Part shown: in pieces, positions 25,564 through 34,080 of the stretch
Position numbering within the stretch: position 1 is the first letter of the stretch
How the letters are laid out: each line of letters opens with the position of its first letter
NCBI GenBank assembly: GCA_964346585.1
Contig: CAYFVQ010000153.1
Span: 1 to 64,000 of the forward strand
DNA from: SOIA01 sp964346585
GTDB taxonomy: Bacteria > Acidobacteriota > Aminicenantia > Aminicenantales > Aminicenantaceae
Reading direction: 5' to 3'
Length of the DNA: 64,000 bases
Program-made: the position numbers and the translations under genes
Notes under the pieces: model-generated
The model's input: only the letters and a program-made list of their open reading frames with translations
The model's database searches: none
Told to the model about the DNA's origin: nothing

Positions 25564-27111
25564 TTATTTGTCTTTTATTCCGGTGGCTTTGTACTCTGAG
25601 GGATTATCTATGGGAACGATGATCTGGTCGGCCCTAGCCACAACTTTTCCTTCCGGATTGGTCAACTCAGCTCGGCGGGCGATGAAGCGGCGCTCTTTTT
25701 TAATCATCATGATATAACCTTTCAAAGTCCACTTTCCTTTTTTATCCGGAATCTCTGCTTTGGCCTGTCCGAAGTCCATAGGATCGGTGTCGTATGAATC
25801 CCAGCTTTGTCTGGCGGAGAGCACTCTGCATCCGAGTATATCAGTAAAATCAGTACTGTACATCGGTTCCTCTTCTGTTTCCTCCTCTATATCCGGTTCC
25901 AGCTTTGACTCAAACTGCAGGAACATCAGGACAACGTTATTTCCCTGGCGCATGGCGAGAAGCGTCTCGTTTTTATCATCAGCCGTGAACGGAGCATAAT
26001 AATCTTTACCTGTTTTTAAATCTTTGAAACGGACTTTTCCTGAAAAATGGTCGTACGATTTTTCGACTCCTTCTGTGAGGAAATAGATTAAGAATTCATG
26101 CGCCTTGTGAGACATGGATGTGCCGAACAAGGCCATAAGAACATCCGCTTTTCCGTTGGCTTGCCGCCTTAAATCCAAAAGATTGCCATGAAAGAGGTTA
26201 TTGATCTCTTTTCTGGTTCTCTCTTCGTCTCCGGGTTTGATTCGAGGAAGCTTGAAGGTGTTCATCCTGTTTTCTTTGATCCGCCTGTGTTCGGACAGGT
26301 CAATGAGTCTGGCAGAGAAGAGATAATAATTCAGGTTAACCGGGATGGCGCGGATCTTGATCTGCTCGAGCCAGTAACTGGCTTCTTCCCTCACCTCTTT
26401 ATCGGGGTCGTTCTTGGAGACATCTTCCAGAAGAGCGAGGCCGCCGAGATTGAATTTTTTTCCTAAAAGAAGGACGATATTTTTCCTCGTTTGCAGATCT
26501 TTTTCTTTGACGAGGATACCTTTGAGGAGCGGGATAGAGGCTTCCGGTTCCAGTGCGATCAATGAGCTCAAGGCGGTCAGTTTGACTTGGGTTTCTGTCT
26601 TTTTTCCTGTTTCATAGATTTCCTGGATTATGCTTTTGTATTCTGTCTTGCCGATCAGTGCCAGCTCTCCTGCGATTTCCACTCGCAGTACATTGGCATC
26701 ATCAATCCAGACGCTGTCAGGATACTGTCCGATAAGGAGCTCCAGTTTTTGAAACGCATCCTCTTTGAGCGCGATCACGTTCTCCTTGTACACTTCGTCT
26801 CTGGACATCCCGTTCAGCGATTGGGCCAGCCAATAAAGGGCCTCGGCTCTCAACTGACTGGAAGGATACTTCTTAAGGAAGAACTCCAGTTGTTCTTTGG
26901 CTTTTCTCCAGTATCTTTTGAACACATAGTCTTTGGCTTTCAGGAATGTTTCAAGTTCATCATCCTCAAACTTGAGGTTCTCATAATTCAATCCTTTATC
27001 CGTCAGCGCTGTCCGCATTTCATGGAAATTGGACAAGTCTGCTGAATGTCCTATGGAGATCAGGAAAAGTGCTATCCAACCTGTGAATAAGATTTTCTTT
27101 AATACTTTCAT
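25564..27111 (-). CDS. Exported TPR/HEAT-repeat protein of the ECF sigma operon
   Basis: Signal peptide to about residue 24. Residues about 55-140 look like TPR-type helices (YVFKRYWRKAKEQLEFFLKK, QLRAEALYWLAQSL), as in YbgF/BamD-like proteins. Residues about 150-250 look like HEAT repeats (LTALSSLIALEPEASIPLLK, NPDKEVREEASYWLEQI). The C-terminal half is mostly strands and loops with an acidic run IEEETEEEP and a late KKERRFIARRAELTNPEG strand pair; I do not recognise it. The gene comes after sigma and anti-sigma genes, gap 15 bases, so it is likely regulated with them and may be the output or a sensor of envelope state. ATG 27111 with GGAGG upstream. Confidence 0.7.
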   Translation of the reverse strand: MKVLKKILFTGWIALFLISIGHSADLSNFHEMRTALTDKGLNYENLKFEDDELETFLKAKDYVFKRYWRKAKEQLEFFLKKYPSSQLRAEALYWLAQSLNGMSRDEVYKENVIALKEDAFQKLELLIGQYPDSVWIDDANVLRVEIAGELALIGKTEYKSIIQEIYETGKKTETQVKLTALSSLIALEPEASIPLLKGILVKEKDLQTRKNIVLLLGKKFNLGGLALLEDVSKNDPDKEVREEASYWLEQIKIRAIPVNLNYYLFSARLIDLSEHRRIKENRMNTFKLPRIKPGDEERTRKEINNLFHGNLLDLRRQANGKADVLMALFGTSMSHKAHEFLIYFLTEGVEKSYDHFSGKVRFKDLKTGKDYYAPFTADDKNETLLAMRQGNNVVLMFLQFESKLEPDIEEETEEEPMYSTDFTDILGCRVLSARQSWDSYDTDPMDFGQAKAEIPDKKGKWTLKGYIMMIKKERRFIARRAELTNPEGKVVARADQIIVPIDNPSEYKATGIKDK

Positions 27112-27126
27112 TGTATATCCTCCATT

Positions 27127-27843
27127 TTAAATGGTTGTCTGTGAAGCGATAAAAGCCTTCAGTTTAAACTTAATCTCGTTCTCCCGGATCAGCCGGGCGA
27201 GCTGAGCCGCTGATTCCTGGTCCTGAGGACTCAGGTTGGATATTCCCACCAGGATGAATTCTATATCTTCCAGAAGCTGCAAGAGGCGGGGGTCATTTCT
27301 CTGGGAGACAAGGTGTTTCAACAGTTTGGTTTGAGTCAGCATTTCTTTGACGACTAGTTTCTCGATATCGGACATTTCTTGCTGTTTTCGGGCGTCGGTC
27401 CGGTTCACGAAATTGATCAGGATGGGCTCGAGTCCTTCCGTGTAGCGGAGGAGCGGTGATTCATAGCCTTGCAAAGCTGCGGATTCGGGCGGAGTTTCAC
27501 CCGCACCGGAAAAAAACACTTGCTTTCCGATGAGAAATCCCAGGAGAAAGACAATAATAAGAGCTGAAGCCGCAAAGGCCCACTTTTTATAAGGGAAGAA
27601 AATTATCCTCTCACTTTTTCTTGGGACAGCTTTGGACGAAATGATTTCCCAGAATTTCTCCTTATCCGGGAGGGGAATTTCTTCATTGTCTTCAAAAAGT
27701 GAACTCAGGTTTTCCGATTTCTTGTATATCCGGGTGCATTCGGGACATTCCCGGAGATGGTCTTCTAGCTGCCTTTTCTCCGAGGAAGTCAATTTTCCGT
27801 AGACACTCACGGTTATTAAATTTTTACATTCTTCGCAGTTCAT
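27127..27843 (-). CDS. Anti-sigma factor with zinc-finger (zf-HC2/ZAS) domain
   Basis: Starts MNCEECKNLI and carries HLRECPECTRIYKK, giving the H-x3-C-x2-C zinc motif of anti-sigma factors of the RsrA/RseA-like ZAS type. A single transmembrane helix follows near residues 95-115 (AFAASALIIVFLLGFLIGK), then a periplasmic part of about 120 residues with Gln- and Leu-rich helices. The start at 27843 overlaps the sigma gene stop in an ATGA arrangement and has GGAGGG upstream; an in-frame upstream extension is not needed. It should hold the ECF sigma at the membrane until a signal triggers release. Confidence 0.9.
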   Translation of the reverse strand: MNCEECKNLITVSVYGKLTSSEKRQLEDHLRECPECTRIYKKSENLSSLFEDNEEIPLPDKEKFWEIISSKAVPRKSERIIFFPYKKWAFAASALIIVFLLGFLIGKQVFFSGAGETPPESAALQGYESPLLRYTEGLEPILINFVNRTDARKQQEMSDIEKLVVKEMLTQTKLLKHLVSQRNDPRLLQLLEDIEFILVGISNLSPQDQESAAQLARLIRENEIKFKLKAFIASQTTI

Positions 27844-28430
27844 TGTTCCCTCCACAGCGGTTCCAGTTTTTGTCTCAATTTTAAAACCGCTCTTTGGAGT
27901 TGTGTTTTGACAGTGCTCGGACTGCACTGCAGATGCTCGGCAATCTCTTTGATGGCCATATGCTGCTGATGCCGCAGGTCGAAAATTAAGCGCTGTCTTG
28001 GAGCCAGTGTATAAAGGGCATTTTTCACCTGAGCGATTGTCTGGCTTGCAATGGCTGATTTTTCAGGTGAAGAATCATGAGCTTCCGGTTCGACGAGAAT
28101 ATCAGAGAGAGACTCTGTCTGACCGATTTTTCTCCTTTTTTTCTTTCTCAGATAGTCGAGAGTGCAGCGAAGGCCGACCTGATAGATCCAGGCAGAAAAG
28201 TTGGCGCTGACATTAAGATCAAAACTCTTAATACTCTTAAAAGCTTTAATGAATGTTTCCTGCATGATGTCCTCGGCATCCTGCTGGGATTTCGTGTAGC
28301 GATAAGCGAGCCGGAAGATCATCGCGTAATTATTCTCGTACAGCTCCCGGAACGCGCTTTCCTTTCCTTCTTTGGCCAGCAGTATGACCATCTCGTTGTT
28401 CATGTTCATTGCCAGTTCATGGGTCATCAT
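27840..28430 (-). CDS. ECF-type RNA polymerase sigma factor
   Basis: About 196 residues with the two ECF regions. Sigma-2: ESAFRELYENNYAMIFRLAY, RYTKSQQDAEDIMQETFIKA, then SAWIYQVGLRCTLDYLRKKK. Sigma-4: LYTLAPRQRLIFDLRHQQHM and IKEIAEHLQCSPSTVKTQLQ. It pairs with the anti-sigma gene that overlaps its stop by 4 bases. Start is uncertain: ATG at 28430 or 28427 or a GTG at 28454, none with a good ribosome site. The target promoters are not predictable but its own operon is the usual one. Confidence 0.92.
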   Translation of the reverse strand: MMTHELAMNMNNEMVILLAKEGKESAFRELYENNYAMIFRLAYRYTKSQQDAEDIMQETFIKAFKSIKSFDLNVSANFSAWIYQVGLRCTLDYLRKKKRRKIGQTESLSDILVEPEAHDSSPEKSAIASQTIAQVKNALYTLAPRQRLIFDLRHQQHMAIKEIAEHLQCSPSTVKTQLQRAVLKLRQKLEPLWREQ

Positions 28431-28644
28431 ATATATATTACGCCGAAAAGTCACACCAGGACGACAAAAGTTGGAACCTTTGGAAACCTTTGGACTGGAA
28501 GGCCCTGGGTTCGCATTCCCACATTCGACATTTGGGATGCGGAGGCTAAAATAAATAAGGAAATGTCAGGTGTTGAGACGTGATCTCGCTTGTTATTCTG
28601 GTTTAGGCCTTGGGAAGAAGAAGCTGATAGCGACCGAAAGGCAT

Positions 28645-29958
28645 TTATATTCGGGCGACGCCAAGAAAAACAGAATGCAGAGAGACTATCAAGACTAGAA
28701 ATATTGTTCGTGCGGTTCCCGCGGATAATCCAAAAAATCCATACTTCAGAGCTTCCTTACTGCAAGAAGGAATACAGTCTCCGCACAGGGTGCAGGTCAG
28801 TCCGGGTTTCCTTTTTTTTATCTGACTCTCGTTCAGTGCATCGTACCGGCAGGAATAGCGGCAGGCACCGCAGTCATCGCAGGTGTTTTTGAATCGGATG
28901 CGAAAAGGAGATAAACGTCCGATCAGATTGGCAGCCAGACCGATCGGACAGTAGATGACACAATGCGTCATCACTCCGTTTTTTCGTGAAATGAAGATCA
29001 TCACGGCCACTCCGGCAATCCCGTATCCGATAGCAATACCTGTCATAGCCGTGGAAGCCAGACCGAATAGCCTGAAAAGAAAGGCTGCCAGGATGACGGC
29101 AGTGAAGATACCGATGCGGAGTGCCTGATTCCATTTGGGGAGGGCTTTCGGGCGGCGAATATGCCGTGAGGATAAGTTATCCCAACTGCCGATGTAGCAC
29201 AAATGGCTGCACCAGGCCGCTCCCACGAGCAGTGCGGTGACGACAAAGAGAATGAGCATAAAAGTAATCTTGCCTCTTGAAATTGGACCGGCGATAATCA
29301 TTGCTGGGATGGGAAGATGAAATTTTCCCGTCATGAGGCACTTCTCCAGGCCCGCTAGTCCCAGTATAAATTGAGAGAAGAAGACAACAGAAAACAGCGT
29401 CCATATCCGGCTTCTGATTTTGGGAGATATTTTTGGATCGAGCATTTTCTCGGTGACCCATCCGGCATAGATGGCCAGGAGAGCGACTTCGATCATTCCT
29501 GAACCTGGTAAAAATCGCTCAAGAAGGAGGATGGGCGGTGTCACTTTCCAATGGACAATGGTGAGAAGGATGGCTGTGAGGAGAGAAGCCGAATAACTCG
29601 GTAAGTAAGGTCGGTCTCTATCGGCGCTTTTTTGCGTATAATTTTTTTGTATCTTTTTCTTTTCCAAGAGCAGAGCTGAGATCCATGTGAACAGGGCCAC
29701 AAGAGAAAGGATAATCGCGAGACGTATCCAGGGCTGCTCTTGCGATTCTCTGAGTTGAGCGTAAAAAAAAATTCTTTCGATCCAGATGAGACCTCCGATT
29801 CCGAGGTAAGTCTGGTACATTCGCAAGATCCATCTTTTCCTAATGAATAAAATAAAGGGGAAGAGTAAGGAAAAAAGAGCCAGCCAATCATTCTGAGCCC
29901 TTGAGAAGTGAGCAGCCAGCAGCACAGATGAGATTATGGGGAGTGCGATTAACTTCAT
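28645..29958 (-). CDS. Membrane 4Fe-4S ferredoxin-type protein (NapH/NosR-like)
   Basis: 437 residues with about nine to ten hydrophobic helices. Near residue 245 WCSHLCYIGSWDN resembles the CxxxCP motif of NapH/RdxA-type proteins, although the Pro is replaced. The C-terminal part holds two 4Fe-4S motifs, CDDCGACRYSC and CTLCGDCIPSC. This is the layout of membrane electron-transfer proteins that pass quinol or ferredoxin electrons to a partner. No reductase genes are near, so the partner is unknown. The ATG at 29958 lacks a clear ribosome site. Confidence 0.82.
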   Translation of the reverse strand: MKLIALPIISSVLLAAHFSRAQNDWLALFSLLFPFILFIRKRWILRMYQTYLGIGGLIWIERIFFYAQLRESQEQPWIRLAIILSLVALFTWISALLLEKKKIQKNYTQKSADRDRPYLPSYSASLLTAILLTIVHWKVTPPILLLERFLPGSGMIEVALLAIYAGWVTEKMLDPKISPKIRSRIWTLFSVVFFSQFILGLAGLEKCLMTGKFHLPIPAMIIAGPISRGKITFMLILFVVTALLVGAAWCSHLCYIGSWDNLSSRHIRRPKALPKWNQALRIGIFTAVILAAFLFRLFGLASTAMTGIAIGYGIAGVAVMIFISRKNGVMTHCVIYCPIGLAANLIGRLSPFRIRFKNTCDDCGACRYSCRYDALNESQIKKRKPGLTCTLCGDCIPSCSKEALKYGFFGLSAGTARTIFLVLIVSLHSVFLGVARI

Positions 29959-30079
29959 CTTTCTTGATTTAATTCCTTATCCAATGAGGGATAATCCTCA
30001 AGGAGCTGATTTTAGAACTAATTATCAATTTTCCAAGATTTGAACGGATAAGTCCAGACCTTCTGGAATGTTCAGAGGA

Positions 30080-30328
30080 TTAAATCGAGGCGCCTTTCCC
30101 TTTAACATAGAGATAGCAGCTCAAACCAAAAATTACTTTTCCTGCATAGCAAATCCAGAAAACTGCGGAAGCCGAAAAGAGAACAGGCATGATGAATAAT
30201 AATGCCAGGATAACAGTCATGATGACTCTGCCTTTGGCTTCAGCGTTCAGGAACGCATACACAAAAATGATAATGACTATTAAGTTGATGACTGAACTGA
30301 TTATTTTTCCGTATGGTACTCCCATCAT
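30080..30328 (-). CDS. Small membrane protein, unknown
   Basis: About 82 residues from the ATG at 30328. Three hydrophobic segments: IISSVINLIVIIIFVYAFL, VIMTVILALLFIMPVLFSA and VFWICYAGKVIFGLSCYLY. No motif or family recognised. It has no clear ribosome site, so the start (30328, 30325 or a TTG further up) is uncertain. It follows the 4Fe-4S gene upstream on the same strand, with a 120-base gap. Confidence 0.5.
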   Translation of the reverse strand: MMGVPYGKIISSVINLIVIIIFVYAFLNAEAKGRVIMTVILALLFIMPVLFSASAVFWICYAGKVIFGLSCYLYVKGKGASI

Positions 30329-30495
30329 GTTAGATAAAGTATAGCATAGGAAGGGAATTTCACAGAAGAACTGCCCCCTATTCAAGACATCGATTTATTG
30401 ATTTTATGCCGGACAGACCATTTCTTTGGATGAGGTCCTAGGAATGACTCTAATCTAGATGACGAGAAAAAAGTCATCCTAAAGGGAGAAGTTGA

Positions 30496-30519
30496 CCTGA
30501 ATTTTGTGAATAATCCAGG
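30496..30519. repeat. Fused ends of the CCTGRATTATTCA element
   Basis: CCTGAATTTTGTGAATAATCCAGG contains the right-type end and an inverted left-type end (see 46782 and 56667) joined with almost nothing between. It looks like the residue of an internal deletion or an imprecise excision, though chance similarity is possible for so short a site. Confidence 0.45.
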
Positions 30520-30568
30520 TTGAATAAGAATGCGCAGTCAATCGTAGAATATCTATAGGAGGAAGGAA

Positions 30569-30745
30569 ATGGTTTTTCTGGAGAGAAGCAACATCGTTCC
30601 CATCTGCCCTCACTGCAATACTGAGTTAAAGGTCATTCATTTCCGGGGATTGACCAGCACATTGGGCAAAAGATACATCTATATTTGTCCGAATTGCAGG
30701 AAGGTGCTCGGCATTTCCCATTGCAAAGGCTTCTGGATGGGGTAG
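30569..30745 (+). CDS. Small zinc-ribbon protein (58 residues)
   Basis: A short gene with an excellent AGGAGGAAGG ribosome site and ATG at 30569. The product has two cysteine pairs, ICPHCNTELKVI and ICPNCRKVLGIS, a typical zinc ribbon, and ends ISHCKGFWMG. It is too small for an enzyme; zinc ribbons of this size often bind nucleic acid or act as a subunit. It is easily missed because of its length. No partner gene is adjacent. Confidence 0.75.
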   Translation: MVFLERSNIVPICPHCNTELKVIHFRGLTSTLGKRYIYICPNCRKVLGISHCKGFWMG

Positions 30746-30803
30746 AAGATAGGCGTGCATCCCCACATTTGTCTGGTTATCGGGATTAGGCTTAGGCCAT
30801 AAA

Positions 30804-30936
30804 TTGGGGTCAGGCCTTATTTGGAATTCGAGACTCAAGGCATAGTTTCAGTCAACTGCCATTAACCTTGACAAGGCCTGATCCCAAAAAAACAAGGCCT
30901 GGCCCCAAAAAACCTGACCCAAGCCTGAACCCAAAT
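30804..30936. repeat. GGGGTCAGGCCTT inverted-repeat cluster
   Basis: TTGGGGTCAGGCCTT (30804-30818) is followed by inverted copies AAGGCCTGATCCCAA (30873) and AAGGCCTGGCCCCAA (30894), and a degraded one near 30911. This forms a hairpin-prone REP-like block between the zinc-ribbon gene and hslV. Confidence 0.65.
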
Positions 30937-30946
30937 TGAAGAAATG

Positions 30947-30990
30947 TTGAGACGCGATACATTATTTATTGAGACGCGACCACTTATTGA
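30947..30990. repeat. Two direct 22-base repeats upstream of hslV
   Basis: TTGAGACGCGATACATTATT and TTGAGACGCGACCACTTATT lie 22 bases apart, two helical turns, some 15 bases before the -35 box of the hslV promoter. They may be a regulator binding site. They do not look like CIRCE (TTAGCACTC inverted repeat) or a sigma-32 promoter. Confidence 0.5.
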
Positions 30991-31004
30991 GTCCTCATTC
31001 GCTT

Positions 31005-31033
31005 TTGACTTTACATATCCTCAGGCTTAAATT
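31005..31033 (+). promoter_or_regulatory. Putative hslV promoter
   Basis: TTGACT (31005-31010), 17-base spacer, TAAATT (31028-31033). It would give a short leader of about 20 bases with a GGAGG site at 31052. The -10 match is moderate (4 of 6). Confidence 0.5.
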
Positions 31034-31060
31034 ATTATTATGATTACCAATGGAGGTCAG

Positions 31061-31588
31061 ATGTTTCAGGCAACAACTATAATCTGTGTCCGTCACAAAG
31101 GAAAAGTCGCCATTGCCGGAGATGGCCAGGTTTCCCTCGGAGAGACTGTATTGAAGCGAAAAGCCAACAAGATTCGAAACCTTTACAAAGGAAAAGTTTT
31201 AGCTGGATTCGCTGGCGCCACTTCGGATGCGTTTGCCCTGTTTTCCAGGTTCGAAGGAAAGCTCGAAGAGTTTCGAGGGAACCTTTCCAGAGCTGCCATC
31301 GAACTGGCCAAGGACTGGCGGATGGATAAAGCGCTCCGGCGGCTGGAAGCCCTTTTGATCGTGGCTGATAAGGATAACTCCTTCCTGATCTCGGGAACAG
31401 GAGATGTCGTCGAGCCGGATGATGGAATAATCTCGATCGGCTCAGGAGGACCGTTCGCTTTGGCTGCCGCCCGGGCACTGCTCAAACACACGAACCTGTC
31501 TGCCAAGGATATTGCTTTACAGGCCTTGGAGATCAGTTCTGGTATATGCGTATACACGAACGACGAGATTACTATAGAGGAGCTCTAG
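31061..31588 (+). CDS. hslV: HslV, peptidase subunit of the HslUV protease
   Basis: 175 residues from ATG 31061, chosen because GGAGG lies 4 bases upstream and the N-terminus MFQATTIICVRHKGKVAIAG then matches the short family form MFHATTI found in several phyla. The catalytic Thr is in ATTI, exposed by removal of the first residues. Other marks: GDGQVSLGETVLK, KVLAGFAGATSDAFALF, ISGTGDVVEPDDGIISIGSG and CVYTNDEITIEEL at the end. HslV forms a double hexamer, fed by the HslU ATPase. The hslU gene follows without a gap. Confidence 0.97.
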   Translation: MFQATTIICVRHKGKVAIAGDGQVSLGETVLKRKANKIRNLYKGKVLAGFAGATSDAFALFSRFEGKLEEFRGNLSRAAIELAKDWRMDKALRRLEALLIVADKDNSFLISGTGDVVEPDDGIISIGSGGPFALAAARALLKHTNLSAKDIALQALEISSGICVYTNDEITIEEL

Positions 31589-32980
31589 ATGGCAATTGCA
31601 CTTCCAGAAAGTTTAAAAACAACCGTTGAGAAATCGATGGAAACCGAACTGACTCCGCAGGAAATCGTCAAAGAGCTGGACAAGTACATTATCGGCCAGA
31701 ATGCTGCCAAAAGAGCCGTGGCGATTGCTTTGCGGAACAGATACCGTCGGCGCAAACTCCCTCCTGAACTGGCCGATGAAATCGCTCCTAAAAACATCCT
31801 GATGATCGGTCCGACTGGGGTCGGAAAGACCGAGATATCCCGCAGGCTGGCCCGGCTGACGTATTCTCCTTTTTTGAAAATAGAAGCCAGTAAATTCACA
31901 GAAGTCGGCTATGTCGGCCGCGATGTCGAGTCCATGATAAGAGACCTGGTCCGGATTTCCGTGGACATGGTGAAATCGGAAAAAATCGCAGAGGTGCGGG
32001 AGAAAGCGGAGAAGAATGTGGAAGAGAAGATACTGGATATGCTCCTTCCTCCGTTGAGAAGACGAACCGAGCCTCCTGACCCGAACGAGCAGGTGAAGTT
32101 CCAGGAGACAAGAGAAAAGTTGAGGAAGCAGCTCAGAGAGGGTGCGCTGGATGAGAGGATGGTCGAGATCGAAGTGAAAGAGAAGGCGGCTTCTCCCATG
32201 GAGATTTTTTCTGGCAGCGGGATGGAAGAGATTGGGATCCACATCCAGGAGATCATTCCCGGATTTTTGGGAGGAAAATCAAAAAAACGTAGGATTAAAA
32301 TAGAAGAGGCCCGGGAATATTTATTGGAGGACGAGCAGCAAAGATTGATCGATATGGACCAGGTGTCCCGGTTGGCTGTGGAACGGGTCGAACATTCGGG
32401 TATCATCTTTTTGGATGAGGTCGATAAGGTCGCTGGACGAGAGGCGGGCCACGGTCCGGAAGTCAGCCGGGAAGGAGTCCAAAGAGACCTTCTCCCGATA
32501 ATCGAAGGAACCACTGTCAACACCCGCTACGGCCTTGTCCGGACAGACCACATCCTTTTCATAGGCGCTGGGGCTTTCCATGTGACCAAGCCCGCTGATC
32601 TCATTCCCGAACTCCAGGGGAGGTTTCCTATCCGGGTGGAGCTGACTTCTTTGGATAAAGAGGATTTCATCAAGATATTGACCGAGCCAGAAAATGCTCT
32701 CATCAAGCAGTATAAGGCCTTGATGGAGACTGAAGGCATCCAGGTGGATTACAGTGGGGATGCCATAGATGAGATCGCTGATATCGCTGAGAAGGTCAAC
32801 GAGGATGCGGAGAATATCGGAGCCCGCAGGCTTCATACGGTCATGGAAAAAGTAATGGAAGAGATATCTTTCAAAGCACCGAACATCAAAAAGAAAAAAA
32901 TCCCAATCGACAGAAAATATGTCCAAAAGCAGCTCGAAGATATATTAGAATACGAGGATTTGAGCCGCTTCATTCTTTGA
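31589..32980 (+). CDS. hslU: HslU, AAA+ unfoldase of the HslUV protease
   Basis: 463 residues. ELTPQEIVKELDKYIIGQ is the N-terminal signature, GPTGVGKT (residues 74-81) is Walker A, IIFLDEVDKV is Walker B, and an I-domain (about 115-240) with charged helices lies between. The C-terminus EDLSRFIL is the conserved tail that docks into HslV and switches it on. The GYVGRDVES pore-loop segment is present. Start at the ATG right after the hslV stop, with GAGGAG in the end of hslV. It unfolds proteins and passes them to HslV with ATP. Confidence 0.97.
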   Translation: MAIALPESLKTTVEKSMETELTPQEIVKELDKYIIGQNAAKRAVAIALRNRYRRRKLPPELADEIAPKNILMIGPTGVGKTEISRRLARLTYSPFLKIEASKFTEVGYVGRDVESMIRDLVRISVDMVKSEKIAEVREKAEKNVEEKILDMLLPPLRRRTEPPDPNEQVKFQETREKLRKQLREGALDERMVEIEVKEKAASPMEIFSGSGMEEIGIHIQEIIPGFLGGKSKKRRIKIEEAREYLLEDEQQRLIDMDQVSRLAVERVEHSGIIFLDEVDKVAGREAGHGPEVSREGVQRDLLPIIEGTTVNTRYGLVRTDHILFIGAGAFHVTKPADLIPELQGRFPIRVELTSLDKEDFIKILTEPENALIKQYKALMETEGIQVDYSGDAIDEIADIAEKVNEDAENIGARRLHTVMEKVMEEISFKAPNIKKKKIPIDRKYVQKQLEDILEYEDLSRFIL

Positions 32981-34080
32981 TGAAGAAATTTTTCCCATTC
33001 CTTATTTTCGTGTTTCTCCTGATACCGTTGACTTCCTGCGGGAAAAAAGGCCCCATTCTTCCACCTCTCCCTAAGTTGATCCAAGAGATTGAAGTTTTTG
33101 ACATCAGTCAGAGAGGAGAAAGGCTGTTTCTTGAATGGGAGAATCCGACAGCTTTTATCGATGGAAGTCCTCTGCCCGAAGTTTCAGAAGTTGAGATTTG
33201 GCTCTTTGAGGTGGAGAAAGAGGGTTCCGGGAATAAAAAACCGGCCCGAGATGAATTTGAAACGGTGGCAGCGCTTCTTGTTTCGCTCAAGCAGGAAGAG
33301 TTATCCAGATTTCGGATCAGGACAGAAGAAGGCTCTGTTCGATTCGTCTATCCTTTCACATTGACAAAACAACATTTCCAACTGGACAGCTTGATTTTCA
33401 GCCTGAGGGTGAAGGCCAAGAAGAGAAGGAAGTCAGAGTTTTCGCCATTGTTGACTGTTCAACCCCGGATGCTTTCTCTTCCCCCTCGAGCTGTGAAGGC
33501 CGTGGTCTTCCAGGATCGTATCGAGGTCAGCTGGATACCGGCTGAAAGAAACCTCGACCAGTCATCCCCGGCAACCTTCAAAGGATATAACGTCTACAGA
33601 GCCGAGGGAAAAGCGCCTCCCCGACGCCTGAATTCACAGCTTATCAAAGATAATAAATATAGCGATAAAGACTTCCTCATCGGGAGTGTATACCGCTATA
33701 TTATCCGGGCTTCGACGACAGAATCGGCCCCATTCATGGAGAGTGATGATTCCGAACTCTTGGAAATCAAGGCAGAAGACACCTTTCCCCCAGCTGTTCC
33801 CTCGGGCCTGGTGTCCATAGTGGCAGGAGATTTTGTATCTCTCACCTGGGACGAGAATAGTGATGAGGACTTAGCCGGATACAGAGTCTGGAGGAGGATG
33901 GAAGGAAAGGATGAGTTCGTGCTTTTAACCCCCCAGCCCATAGCTGAAAACGCATTTAACGATACGACTGTTGAAAAGGACAAAAGATACCATTATGCTG
34001 TTACCGCACAGGACAACTCGGGGAATGAAAGCCGGAAATCCGAGAGTGTATCCGAGATCATAAAGGATGGGTTTAAATGA
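32980..34080 (+). CDS. Lipoprotein with an LptM-like N-terminus and Fn3-type domains
   Basis: The start codon overlaps the hslU stop by one base (TGATG); an earlier TTG is less likely. The N-terminus MKKFFPFLIFVFLLIPLTSC followed by GKKGPILPP closely resembles LptM-type lipoproteins (CGxKGPLxxP), which help LptD in LPS export. Unlike LptM (about 60 residues) this protein continues for 366 residues. It has at least two fibronectin-III-like regions, IEVSWIPAERN with YNVYRAEG, and FVSLTWDENSDEDLAGYRVW. So it is a lipoprotein with a surface or periplasmic role; LptM function is only a possibility. It is translationally coupled to both neighbours. Confidence 0.75.
   Translation: MKKFFPFLIFVFLLIPLTSCGKKGPILPPLPKLIQEIEVFDISQRGERLFLEWENPTAFIDGSPLPEVSEVEIWLFEVEKEGSGNKKPARDEFETVAALLVSLKQEELSRFRIRTEEGSVRFVYPFTLTKQHFQLDSLIFSLRVKAKKRRKSEFSPLLTVQPRMLSLPPRAVKAVVFQDRIEVSWIPAERNLDQSSPATFKGYNVYRAEGKAPPRRLNSQLIKDNKYSDKDFLIGSVYRYIIRASTTESAPFMESDDSELLEIKAEDTFPPAVPSGLVSIVAGDFVSLTWDENSDEDLAGYRVWRRMEGKDEFVLLTPQPIAENAFNDTTVEKDKRYHYAVTAQDNSGNESRKSESVSEIIKDGFK

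Noticed and set aside
28470..28540. tRNA-like 3' half (GGTTCGCATTCC within a Gly/Pro-rich context)
   Set aside because: Only a T-arm-like text is present; no acceptor, D or anticodon arms can be formed.
28077..28583. 168-codon plus-strand frame opposite the sigma factor
   Set aside because: Antisense to a clear ECF sigma gene; no motif of its own.
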